A stretch of 64,000 bases of DNA from contig CBFHPW010000011.1 of assembly GCA_965657945.1 (NCBI GenBank), positions 4,899 through 68,898 on the forward strand, in the 5' to 3' direction. The DNA is from CAJJDF01 sp965657945 (lineage in GTDB: Bacteria > Bacteroidota > Bacteroidia > Flavobacteriales_D > CAJJDF01). The notes beneath the pieces are model-generated. The model was not told the DNA's origin, did not search any database, and was given only the letters and a program-made list of their open reading frames with translations. Each line of letters starts with the position of its first letter. The first letter of the stretch is position 1. The position numbers and the translations under genes were made by a program. Shown here one piece after another: positions 25,162 to 33,591 of the stretch.

Positions 25162-26160
25162 TTACTCTCCCAAAAACTCATGAATGGTATCCACCATATT
25201 ACAAGAACCCACGACAAACGGAACTCTTTGATGTAATTCTGTTGGTTTTAATTCCATGATTCGGTTTTTCCCATCCGTAGCTTTTCCGCCAGCTTGTTCA
25301 ATAACAAAGGCTAGAGGATTACATTCATATAACAACCTTAATTTCCCGTTAGGAGAAGTGGTAGTTGAAGGATACACGTAAACACCACCCTTTAGTAAGT
25401 TTCGGTGAAAATCGGCTACCAATGAGCCGATATATCTAGCTGTGTAAGGTCTTTTTGTTGTTTTATCAATTTCTTTGGTATAATCAATATAATTTCTTAA
25501 CCCTTGAGAGGTTTTGTTGTAATTTCCTTCATTCATCGAAAATATTTTCCCGTTTTTATTTGTTTGCATTTCAGGATGAGATAAGTAAAATACACCTAGT
25601 GAAGAATCGTAAGTAAACCCATTTGTTCCATTTCCAGTCGTATAAATTAACATGGTGGAAGAGCCATATAATACATACCCGGCTGCAACTTGTCGAGTTC
25701 CTGGCTGTAAAAAATCTTCTAAAACCACAGGTTCTCCTACTGGAGAAATTCTTCGATATACCGAAAAAATTGTTCCCACCGATACATTCACATCAATATT
25801 AGAAGAACCGTCCAAAGGATCCATTGCCACAACATAGTTTCCGTTTTGGGATTCTCCTTCAAAAGCTACAAAGTCATCGTCCTCTTCAGAGGCAATTCCA
25901 CAAATTACACCTCTGTTTTTTAAAGCATTAATGAAAACATCGTTGGCGTATACATCTAGTTTTTGTTGTTCTTCACCTTGGATATTTTCTGTTCCCACAG
26001 CTCCCAAAATATGCTCAGCAAGACCTGCTTTGTTAATGTCGTGGTGCACAATTTTTGAAGCCAATCGGATAGAACTTAATATGCTCGATAATTCTCCTGT
26101 TGCGTAGGGAAAATCTTTTTGATTTTCGATAATAAATTCTCCTAATGTGATAGACTTCAT
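25162..26160 (-). CDS. fbp: Class 1 fructose-1,6-bisphosphatase
   Basis: 332 residues, usual for class 1 FBPase. It removes the 1-phosphate from fructose-1,6-bisphosphate in gluconeogenesis. The metal and substrate site is in VVAMDPLDGSSNIDVNVSVGTIFSVYR. Further markers are EQQKLDVYANDVFINAL, CGIASEEDDDFV, YIGSLVADFHRNLLKGGVYVYPST and LRLLYECNPLAFVIEQAGGKATDG. All catalytic acidic residues appear present. The gene is monocistronic, convergent with DUF5686 and divergent from the dipeptidase across a repeat-bearing spacer. Confidence 0.96.
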   Translation of the reverse strand: MKSITLGEFIIENQKDFPYATGELSSILSSIRLASKIVHHDINKAGLAEHILGAVGTENIQGEEQQKLDVYANDVFINALKNRGVICGIASEEDDDFVAFEGESQNGNYVVAMDPLDGSSNIDVNVSVGTIFSVYRRISPVGEPVVLEDFLQPGTRQVAAGYVLYGSSTMLIYTTGNGTNGFTYDSSLGVFYLSHPEMQTNKNGKIFSMNEGNYNKTSQGLRNYIDYTKEIDKTTKRPYTARYIGSLVADFHRNLLKGGVYVYPSTTTSPNGKLRLLYECNPLAFVIEQAGGKATDGKNRIMELKPTELHQRVPFVVGSCNMVDTIHEFLGE

Positions 26161-26305
26161 TGTATGTTTTGTTAGTTGAGGTGTAAAAATACGGTTATTA
26201 CCCGATTGTAGAAAATATACACGCTAAGATTTTACTTTGTCTCTTGGTTTGGGTAATTTTAAACAACAAGAAATATAAATTTTATAAAGGCAAAAATAGA
26301 ATAAT

Positions 26306-26387
26306 GTCATTCTGTGCTACGACACAGAATCTGTGAGTAAATTTCGAAGCGACTCATATACAGATTCCGCATCAAGTGCGGAATGAC
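26306..26387. repeat. Nested palindromic intergenic element, 82 bp
   Basis: The element starts GTCATTC (26306-26312) and ends GAATGAC (26381-26387). It contains two hairpins, TTCTGTG/CACAGAA and TTCCGCA/TGCGGAA. The inner GAATCTGT and ACAGATTC also pair, so the whole can fold as one long cruciform. The dipeptidase gene starts 38 bases later. Confidence 0.75.
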
Positions 26388-26424
26388 CGCTCCTTTTTTG
26401 CCAGACTTTAAATCATATAAATAA

Positions 26425-27798
26425 ATGTCAGAAATAAAAGACTACCTAAACCAAAACAAAGACCAATTAGTAAATGAATTAGTGGATTTACTAAAAATAC
26501 CCTCTGTAAGTGCTGATCCTGCATACAAAGCGGAGGTGAATAAATGTGCAGAGCATGTAAAGCAAAAATTGATAGATGCTGGAGCGGATAATGCAGAGAT
26601 TTGTGAAACTGCTGGTCACCCTATCGTGTATGCAGAAAAAATAATAGACCCAGCATTACCAACCGTATTAGTCTACGGACATTACGATGTACAACCTGCC
26701 GACCCAATCGACTTGTGGACAAGTCCACCATTTGAGCCCGTTATTAAGGACGGATATATTTATGCAAGAGGAGCAGCCGATGACAAAGGACAATTTTATA
26801 TGCATGTAAAGGCATTTGAATACATGATGAAAACGAACTCTTTGCCTTGCAATGCTAAGTTTATGATTGAGGGAGAAGAAGAGGTTGGTTCAGAAAATTT
26901 AGGTGTCTTTGTAAAAGCCAATAAGGAGAAGCTAAAGGCGGATACAATTTTGATATCAGATACATCCATGATTTCGAATGATACACCATCTATTTCGGTA
27001 GGATTGAGAGGTTTAAGTTACTTGGAAGTAGAAGTGACTGGTCCAAATCGTGATTTACACTCTGGATTGTACGGGGGAGCCGTGGGGAATCCAATCAATA
27101 TATTGTGTAATATGATTGCTTCTTTAACTGACGAAAACAATCAGATAACTATTCCTGGTTTTTATGACAATGTAGAAGAAGTGAGTGCAGAAGATAGAGC
27201 GGAAATGGCTCGTGCTCCATTTAATCAAGAAGATTACAATAGCGAATTAAAAATAAAGTCTGGTTTTGGAGAAAAAGGATTTTCAACCAACGAGCGAACT
27301 TCCATTCGTCCTACTTTGGATGTAAATGGAATTTGGGGAGGATACATTGGCGAAGGAGCAAAAACAGTGTTGCCATCTAAAGCTTACGCAAAAATTTCGA
27401 TGAGATTAGTGCCTAACCAAAGCTCAGAAGAAATAACTCAGAAATTCCAAAAACATTTTGAATCAATAGCGCCAGATGCTGTTCAGGTGTTGGTAAAACC
27501 TCACCACGGAGGAGAACCGTTCTTGATTCCTACAAATTTCTCGGCTTACCAAGCAGCCAGTAAAGCGATGGAAACAACTTTTGGTGTAAAACCAATTCCC
27601 GTGCGAAGTGGAGGAAGTATTCCAATCACTTCCTTATTTGAGGAAGAATTAGGACTAAAATCGGTACTGATGGGATTTGGATTGGCTACGGATGATATCC
27701 ACTCACCGGATGAGCATTACGGAATTTTTAACTACTTGAAAGGAATTGAAACCATACCGTATTTCTATCAGTATTTTACTGATGAATTTGGAAAGTAA
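26425..27798 (+). CDS. M20 family dipeptidase
   Basis: 457 residues, a zinc-dependent cytoplasmic peptidase of the M20 (carnosinase/PepV-like) type. Metal and catalytic residues are visible in VLVYGHYDVQPADP (His-x-Asp), YARGAADDKGQFYMHV, EGEEEVGSENLG and near the end in DDIHSPDEHYGI. The lid domain begins around DLHSGLYGGAVGNP. There is no signal peptide. It is a single gene with a hairpin after it. Substrate specificity (dipeptides or related amides) cannot be fixed from sequence. Confidence 0.92.
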   Translation: MSEIKDYLNQNKDQLVNELVDLLKIPSVSADPAYKAEVNKCAEHVKQKLIDAGADNAEICETAGHPIVYAEKIIDPALPTVLVYGHYDVQPADPIDLWTSPPFEPVIKDGYIYARGAADDKGQFYMHVKAFEYMMKTNSLPCNAKFMIEGEEEVGSENLGVFVKANKEKLKADTILISDTSMISNDTPSISVGLRGLSYLEVEVTGPNRDLHSGLYGGAVGNPINILCNMIASLTDENNQITIPGFYDNVEEVSAEDRAEMARAPFNQEDYNSELKIKSGFGEKGFSTNERTSIRPTLDVNGIWGGYIGEGAKTVLPSKAYAKISMRLVPNQSSEEITQKFQKHFESIAPDAVQVLVKPHHGGEPFLIPTNFSAYQAASKAMETTFGVKPIPVRSGGSIPITSLFEEELGLKSVLMGFGLATDDIHSPDEHYGIFNYLKGIETIPYFYQYFTDEFGK

Positions 27799-27816
27799 TT
27801 TTGATTTAAAAAGAAT

Positions 27817-27847
27817 AAAAAAAGGCAATTGTTTGCCTCTTTTTTTG
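27817..27847 (+). terminator. Rho-independent terminator after the dipeptidase gene
   Basis: AGGCAA (27823-27828) pairs with TTGCCT (27833-27838) with an A-rich left flank and a T run after. It separates the dipeptidase from the polysaccharide operon. Confidence 0.75.
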
Positions 27848-27944
27848 TACTTATCAAAAATTGCCGTTGAGCTGATTCATACATTTTCCAATAGGAAGTT
27901 GAATGGATATCTTTTATCTTCGAGCTTCCTATAATCTTGAACCC

Positions 27945-28784
27945 ATGAAACTTAAAACACCTAAATTTTCTGTTGACATCTTTGCCAGGGAATCGGTGGA
28001 GTTTTTCATTCAGGTATGGAATACAGTGTTTTTGGGACTAAAAAACTACTGGAAAGTTGTACTTGTCGTGTATGGTTTATTTGGGTCCATCTATTATTTT
28101 AAAGCAAGAAAAACCCAGAGCTATTTTGAGTCAAAGGCTAGTTTTACTTTCAACTTTGTGCACAAAAAAGTTTATGGAGATATGTTCTTTTATCTCCAAG
28201 AACTCACTGAGAACAAACATACTAGCACCTTGGCAACAGTATTACAGATTCCAACTGAAGTAGCAGGTGGCATCAGGAAATTGGAGGCAAAGAATATTGT
28301 AAATAGTCCCCTACACCAAGATTTCACCTTCGAACGAATTCCTTTTTATGTTTATTTGGATTGTGAAAATAAAGAAGATATTCCTTTGATTCAAAAGGCT
28401 TTGGTGAACTATGTGTGGAGTGACTCAGCCAATAATGTCGTTGCAAATAAAGAGATTGAAGATTACAGAGCTACCCTAAAATTTGTCATTGAGGATTTAC
28501 GCGTTATTGATTCACTGATCAAAACGATTGATTCAGGCGATTCAACACGCAGTATTGAATTACTTTACTTGGCGAAAGAACGCCAAAAAGAAAAAATATC
28601 ATTGGAGAATAGACTGAGTGATAAACAGACAATTTCGGTATTGAGCGATTTCAAATATCAGCCAGTTACGGCAACTGAGCAAAACAGGAAAAAGATGAAA
28701 AAATTTGCAATTCTAGCTGCAATCCTTTCACTTTTGAGCGTTACTTTTTTGCAATGGTATAACTCTCCCAAAGATGAAGTATAA
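27945..28784 (+). CDS. Wzz-like polysaccharide chain-length regulator (polysaccharide co-polymerase)
   Basis: About 279 residues from the ATG at 27945. An in-frame ATG at 27903 is less likely, since the family begins with a short cytoplasmic leader such as MKLKTPKFSVDIF. One membrane helix lies near residues 28-50 (WKVVLVVYGLFGSIYYF) and a second near the C-terminus (about 254-272, FAILAAILSLLSVTFLQW). Between them is a helical periplasmic domain with coiled-coil character around SLIKTIDSGDSTRSIELLYLAKERQKEKISLENRL. This two-helix topology is that of Wzz-type regulators without a kinase domain. It opens the polysaccharide operon and overlaps the flippase gene by 11 bases. Confidence 0.75.
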   Translation: MKLKTPKFSVDIFARESVEFFIQVWNTVFLGLKNYWKVVLVVYGLFGSIYYFKARKTQSYFESKASFTFNFVHKKVYGDMFFYLQELTENKHTSTLATVLQIPTEVAGGIRKLEAKNIVNSPLHQDFTFERIPFYVYLDCENKEDIPLIQKALVNYVWSDSANNVVANKEIEDYRATLKFVIEDLRVIDSLIKTIDSGDSTRSIELLYLAKERQKEKISLENRLSDKQTISVLSDFKYQPVTATEQNRKKMKKFAILAAILSLLSVTFLQWYNSPKDEV

Positions 28785-30243
28785 AGAAATTTTTGCTTCT
28801 AGAAACCTAAAAAATTCCGTTTGGAATTTGATTGAAGTTTTGCTTGGTCCAGCTATATTGTTTGTGTCAATACCTATCTTTTTAGCTCAACTTGGAGCCG
28901 AAGATTACGGAGTTTGGATGTTGGTCAATTCCATAGTCATTGTGATGCAAGCTTTTAATCTAGGATTGAATTTTTCTACATACAAACATGTGTCTGTGGC
29001 AATAGCTAATAAGGATAATAAACAGATAGAGAATACACTGAACACGAACTTGTCGTTTACTCTACTCATTTTGTTAGCCAGCCTAGTGGTGGCTAGTGTT
29101 CTTTGTTTAGGTATTTATTATTGGAATTGGTTTATCGAAAATCCATCCGTAAAGTCTAAGCTAATTGTTTCAATTTTTATTGGAATGATTATACTGTTTG
29201 GCAAATTAACAGAACAAATTCTGTACAGTGTTTACAGGGCCTTCGAAGACTTTAAGTACGTCACAATCCTATCTATTGTATTGAAATTGATAACAGTTTT
29301 GGGAAACGTCCTTATAGCAATTTACACTCAGAACGTTGTTTATGTTTTGGCATTTTCGGCACTTGTAACGTTGTTGGGAATTATTGGAAATTACCAGCTT
29401 TTATTCCGTTTTATTCCAGGATATAGATTTTTTTTTAGATTAAATAAAGCCCTTGTTAGGCACGAAATCAGTTATTCCCTGTTTATATGGGTTCAGAGTA
29501 TTTTTATTATCATCGTCTATCAAGGAGATAGATTGTTGGTCTCATATAAATTCGGATTGGCAGCTCTTTCTTTTTACGCTATTGTTGCTACACTTTTTAA
29601 TCACATTCACATGGCTTTTGGTGCCATGACATCATGGATTTTTCCACAAGTGGCAAAGAATAAGGAGGACAAACAGTTTGTTTTTGATTTATATCTTCGT
29701 ACTCGCAATGTTTCTGTAGTTCTATCTATTTTTTTACTTGCTGTGTTTTGTCTCATTTCGGAATCTTTGTTTGTCCTCTGGTTGGGAGAGACTAATTATT
29801 CTCAAATAGCAGAGTACGTAAAATGGTTCTCGGTCTTTGAGTTTTTCTTAATTTTTTCAAATATTCCTATTTTGTTTCTAAACGCTTCGGGTCATGAAAA
29901 ATTGGGATTGAGGCTTGTCATTATTTTTACCACTATCAATTTTATGGGAATCCTTACAGGTTTGTTTTTGTATCATTCACTTCAGGCTTTGGTTATTTCA
30001 ATTGCAGTTTCCATTATTCCGGGTATGTTTGTCTTGCATTACTCTATTTCTAAGAAATTCGAAACTGTGAAAATGAGCATTCTTAAACTTGCTTTACTGT
30101 TTTTACCCTCTATTTTTGGAAGTGGAATCGCAATTTTTGATACCATGGAATTCAAACTAAGTTGTTTTGTATTGTGTTTGTTTAGTTTGTACTGGGTTTA
30201 TTTCAAGCAACAAAAAACAAGCTTTAAAATTCTGATAGAATGA
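28774..30243 (+). CDS. Wzx-like oligosaccharide flippase
   Basis: 489 residues with about 12-14 membrane segments and the MATE/Wzx arrangement. The N-terminus NSVWNLIEVLLGPAILFVSIPIFLAQLGAEDYGVWMLVNSIVIV is typical of RfbX/Wzx proteins, with the conserved Gly-x-x-Asp-Tyr-Gly-x-Trp after the first helix. It would turn undecaprenyl-linked repeat units across the inner membrane. It overlaps the upstream gene by 11 bases and the downstream polymerase by 4 (ATGA), which supports one operon. Confidence 0.87.
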   Translation: MKYKEIFASRNLKNSVWNLIEVLLGPAILFVSIPIFLAQLGAEDYGVWMLVNSIVIVMQAFNLGLNFSTYKHVSVAIANKDNKQIENTLNTNLSFTLLILLASLVVASVLCLGIYYWNWFIENPSVKSKLIVSIFIGMIILFGKLTEQILYSVYRAFEDFKYVTILSIVLKLITVLGNVLIAIYTQNVVYVLAFSALVTLLGIIGNYQLLFRFIPGYRFFFRLNKALVRHEISYSLFIWVQSIFIIIVYQGDRLLVSYKFGLAALSFYAIVATLFNHIHMAFGAMTSWIFPQVAKNKEDKQFVFDLYLRTRNVSVVLSIFLLAVFCLISESLFVLWLGETNYSQIAEYVKWFSVFEFFLIFSNIPILFLNASGHEKLGLRLVIIFTTINFMGILTGLFLYHSLQALVISIAVSIIPGMFVLHYSISKKFETVKMSILKLALLFLPSIFGSGIAIFDTMEFKLSCFVLCLFSLYWVYFKQQKTSFKILIE

Positions 30244-31445
30244 AAAAAATCCTCAATTCTTCTTTCGGAATTATTGTGCTCATTTTCTTTTTCAATGGGT
30301 TAATTCCTTATGGACTAGAGTTTTCAATAGTTTTGGCTCCGTTTTTTTTCTACTATTTAGTGAAATCAAAAACGCTCGTACATCTTTTTATTCCTATATA
30401 TTTTTTGTTGGTTTATTCTTTGATTCATTTATTTAATGGAGTTGTTGTCAAAGATTTTTTAGTTTCTTCACTTGTTTTGTTTAGCATATTACTTGTGTTG
30501 GCCACTTTTTTTGATTTTTATAAAAAAACGAGTGATATAGATAACATAATAAAAAAGCTCACTCAAGTCAATTTTGTATTTACTCTGTTAGCTCTTCTTT
30601 CCTTGTCTTTGGATATTGGAGTTTCGTTATTTTGGTACTTAGAGCCATTCACTGCTGGATATAAAACCATTCCAAGGCTCAAGTTATTTGAGCTCGAAGC
30701 TTCTCATTATTCATTTTTATTGCTACCTCTTTTTTTCTATTATTTCTTTCAAGTTCTTAAGAGTTGGAACATTCACACGTTTTTATTATTACTCTCAGTT
30801 GTCTTTAGTCTAGTTTTTTCCTTTTCACTAGGTGTATTGGCTGTTATCTTCATATCAATTTTGGTTGTGTTTATCTCTTATTCTTGGCGTTTTTTTCAAT
30901 TCAAACCAACTAGAATTTCATTGATAGGGATTATTTCCCTTTCTTTTCTTGGGTTTATGGTTTTGTTTTTAGTTTTTCCAGAGAATCCTTTGTCTTTCAG
31001 GATCAATAATTTATTTGAGGGAGAAGATACATCGGGTAGGGGAAGAACCTATGAAGCCATGGAAATTGGATGGAATGTTTTGATTCAGAACAATCCACTA
31101 TTTGGAATTGGATTAGGTCAATTTAAAATTGTTGGGAGAGAAGCTTTAATCTATTACTATAAATTTGCCAATATGCCTCTGGTTGCTAGATTACCCAATT
31201 CAATGGCCGAAACACTTGTTGTCTATGGTGTAGTGGGTTTCAGTCTAAAGATTCTTATTCAAATCGGACTTTTTATCCGATTCAAAGTGTATCAGAATTT
31301 ATTTCAATTTAGTCTCTTTGTCAGTCTGTTTGTTTATCAGTTTACTGGCAGTTATTTATTCAACGAAATGGAATACATATTCTGGATTATGGTGTTTTTT
31401 CCAAAATTGAGTCAGTTTCATAACTCTAATTATTTTGTAAAATGA
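30240..31445 (+). CDS. Wzy-like O-antigen polymerase
   Basis: 401 residues, about ten to eleven membrane segments. The C-terminal third carries the Wzy_C-type pattern: RTYEAMEIGWNVLIQNNPLFGIGLGQFKIVG, a periplasmic loop with LPNSMAETLVVYGVVGF, then two more helices. Its position directly after wzx suggests that it is the polymerase of this pathway rather than the ligase. This is inference, as polymerases and ligases look alike. Four-base overlaps (ATGA) join it to both neighbours. Confidence 0.75.
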   Translation: MKKILNSSFGIIVLIFFFNGLIPYGLEFSIVLAPFFFYYLVKSKTLVHLFIPIYFLLVYSLIHLFNGVVVKDFLVSSLVLFSILLVLATFFDFYKKTSDIDNIIKKLTQVNFVFTLLALLSLSLDIGVSLFWYLEPFTAGYKTIPRLKLFELEASHYSFLLLPLFFYYFFQVLKSWNIHTFLLLLSVVFSLVFSFSLGVLAVIFISILVVFISYSWRFFQFKPTRISLIGIISLSFLGFMVLFLVFPENPLSFRINNLFEGEDTSGRGRTYEAMEIGWNVLIQNNPLFGIGLGQFKIVGREALIYYYKFANMPLVARLPNSMAETLVVYGVVGFSLKILIQIGLFIRFKVYQNLFQFSLFVSLFVYQFTGSYLFNEMEYIFWIMVFFPKLSQFHNSNYFVK

Positions 31446-32524
31446 AAGTTCTATTTGTAAGTAGATCCACAATTTTTTCGGTTCCTGGAGGGGATACTGT
31501 CCAAATGAATAATACCGCCAAGGAACTAAATAAACTAGGAGTAGATGTGACAATTTGGAACAATGGAGAGACTTTGAATTATGAGTCATATGATATGATT
31601 CATTTCTTTAACCTGACTCGTCCTGCTGCAATTTTATATCATACTAGCAAGTGCAACCTTCCTTATGTGGTGTCCACAATATTTGTACAATATGATTTTT
31701 ATAAAACAATTAAACCGTGGTCGGCAATGGGATTGGCCACACGTATTTTTGGTCTAGATGGAATTGAATACCTAAAAACTACTGCTAAATATTTTCTGGG
31801 AAAAGAAAAACTACACTACCTGCCTTTTTTGATAAAGGGACAAAGAAAGTCAATTCAAGCCGTTTTGTCCGGAGCAGCAGCAATTTTACCCAATTCACAA
31901 AGTGAATCGAGGAGAGTGTATGAATGTTATGGGATAAAAACCGAAGAATTTATAGTTCCCAATGGAATAGATTTTGAAAAGTTTAAAATGAAACTAAAGG
32001 TGAACAGAGTTCGAAATCAATTGCTATGTGTTGGGCAAATAGAACCAAGAAAAAATCAACTAAACTTAATTAAAGCAGTTGAAAAATTAGACGTATCACT
32101 CATTATTATAGGAGATTCTGCACCCAATCACTTGTCTTATTTAAAAGCTTGCAAAGCCCTTTCTTCTCATAAAGTTCAATATATACCGCGTATTTCACAA
32201 GAAGAATTAGTTGGCTATTATGCCTCGTCCTCTGTCCATGTTCTTCCAAGTTGGTTCGAAACTACTGGGTTGTCATCTCTTGAGGCAGCCTATTTAGGAT
32301 GTAAAATTGTAGTTTCTCCTAATGGTGACACACAAGATTACTTTGGAGAATATGCCAACTATTGCGATCCTGGCTCTGTAAGTTCCATCCAGAACGCTAT
32401 AGAAACTGCTTTAGAATCTTCCCATTCTAAAAAGCTACAAGATAGAATTTTACAGGATTTCAATTGGAAAGAGGCAGCCAAAAAGACAAAACTATGTTAC
32501 GAATCGATAAGCAATAACAAATGA
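31442..32524 (+). CDS. GT4 family glycosyltransferase
   Basis: 360 residues of GT-B fold. The C-terminal nucleotide-sugar domain starts with LLCVGQIEPRKNQLNLIKAVEKL and includes SSVHVLPSWFETTGLSSLEAAYLG, giving the E-x7-E motif (Glu273 and Glu281). The N-terminal acceptor domain opens MKVLFVSRSTIFSVPGGDTVQM, with the glycine loop of GT4 enzymes. It should add one sugar to the lipid-linked repeat unit on the cytoplasmic face. The sugar is unknown. ATGA overlaps occur on both sides. Confidence 0.88.
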   Translation: MKVLFVSRSTIFSVPGGDTVQMNNTAKELNKLGVDVTIWNNGETLNYESYDMIHFFNLTRPAAILYHTSKCNLPYVVSTIFVQYDFYKTIKPWSAMGLATRIFGLDGIEYLKTTAKYFLGKEKLHYLPFLIKGQRKSIQAVLSGAAAILPNSQSESRRVYECYGIKTEEFIVPNGIDFEKFKMKLKVNRVRNQLLCVGQIEPRKNQLNLIKAVEKLDVSLIIIGDSAPNHLSYLKACKALSSHKVQYIPRISQEELVGYYASSSVHVLPSWFETTGLSSLEAAYLGCKIVVSPNGDTQDYFGEYANYCDPGSVSSIQNAIETALESSHSKKLQDRILQDFNWKEAAKKTKLCYESISNNK

Positions 32525-33591
32525 GGATTGGAATACTAGGCACGAGAGGAATACCAAATGAATACGGTGGTTTTGAGCAATTTGCGATGCATTTTGCCGA
32601 ATACTTGGTAAAAGAAGGAATGGAAGTAGTTGTTTATAATTCTAGTAATCATCCTTATAAAAAAGAACAATGGAGAGGAGTAGAAATAGTTAGTTGTTTT
32701 GATCCCGAACCTAAAATTGGGTCGGCAGGTCAGTTTATCTATGACCTGAATTCTATTTTAAACGCAAGAAAACAAAAGCTTGATATTCTATTTCAAATGG
32801 GATATACAAGTAGTTCCATTTGGGGGTTTTTGTTTCCAAAACATACCAAAGTGATAACCAACATGGACGGACAGGAATGGAAGCGATCAAAGTACAGCAG
32901 TTTGGTTCAGAAGTTTTTGAAACGAGCAGAAAAGTGGGCTGTTCGGCAGAGTGATGAATTAATTTCGGATTCTCGCGGAATTCAGGATTATTTATTGAAT
33001 ACTTATCAGGTCAAGTCACATTTTATTGCTTATGGAGCCAATGAAATTCAAGACTTTGACCCTTCGGTATTAGAAAAATATGAGTTGAATAAAAGTTGTT
33101 ATAATCTATTGATAGCTAGGCTAGAACCAGAGAACAATGTTGAAACTGTTATCAAGGGTCACAGCCTTGGAAAGTTCAAAAGACTTGTCATTATTGGTAG
33201 TTTAGAAACAAAACATGGCCAGTATTTGAAGCAAAAATACGGCAAGGAGGTTACATTTTTAGGGTCAAATTATAACTTTAGTGAGTTGAATTCATTGCGG
33301 CATTTTTCTGATTATTACTTCCATGGACATTCTGTGGGAGGTACCAATCCTTCTCTCCTAGAGGCCATGGCCTGCGGTTGTTCTATTATCGCTCACAGCA
33401 ATCCATTTAATAGAGATGTGCTGGAAAACAACGCCTTTTATTTTAATTCGCCCGAGGATATAAAGACTATTTTGTCAAAAGACAATTCTTTTCCAGATTC
33501 ATCCATCCTAAATAATCTCAAAAAGATTCGAACTATTTATAGCTTTTCTTCCATTCATAACTCTCTCAAAAAACTGATTGTCAATGAATAA
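32521..33591 (+). CDS. DUF1972-type GT4 glycosyltransferase
   Basis: 356 residues. The N-terminus MRIGILGTRGIPNEYGGFEQFA with SCFDPEPKIGSAGQFIYDLNSI is the DUF1972 domain found in a group of rhamnosyl- and related transferases. The C-terminal GT4 domain contains YYFHGHSVGGTNPSLLEAMACG. In this group the first glutamate of the E-x7-E motif is usually replaced, as here, while GTNPSLLEAM is kept. It is predicted to act in the cytoplasm on the lipid-linked oligosaccharide. It overlaps the previous gene by 4 bases and the next by 8. Confidence 0.87.
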   Translation: MRIGILGTRGIPNEYGGFEQFAMHFAEYLVKEGMEVVVYNSSNHPYKKEQWRGVEIVSCFDPEPKIGSAGQFIYDLNSILNARKQKLDILFQMGYTSSSIWGFLFPKHTKVITNMDGQEWKRSKYSSLVQKFLKRAEKWAVRQSDELISDSRGIQDYLLNTYQVKSHFIAYGANEIQDFDPSVLEKYELNKSCYNLLIARLEPENNVETVIKGHSLGKFKRLVIIGSLETKHGQYLKQKYGKEVTFLGSNYNFSELNSLRHFSDYYFHGHSVGGTNPSLLEAMACGCSIIAHSNPFNRDVLENNAFYFNSPEDIKTILSKDNSFPDSSILNNLKKIRTIYSFSSIHNSLKKLIVNE

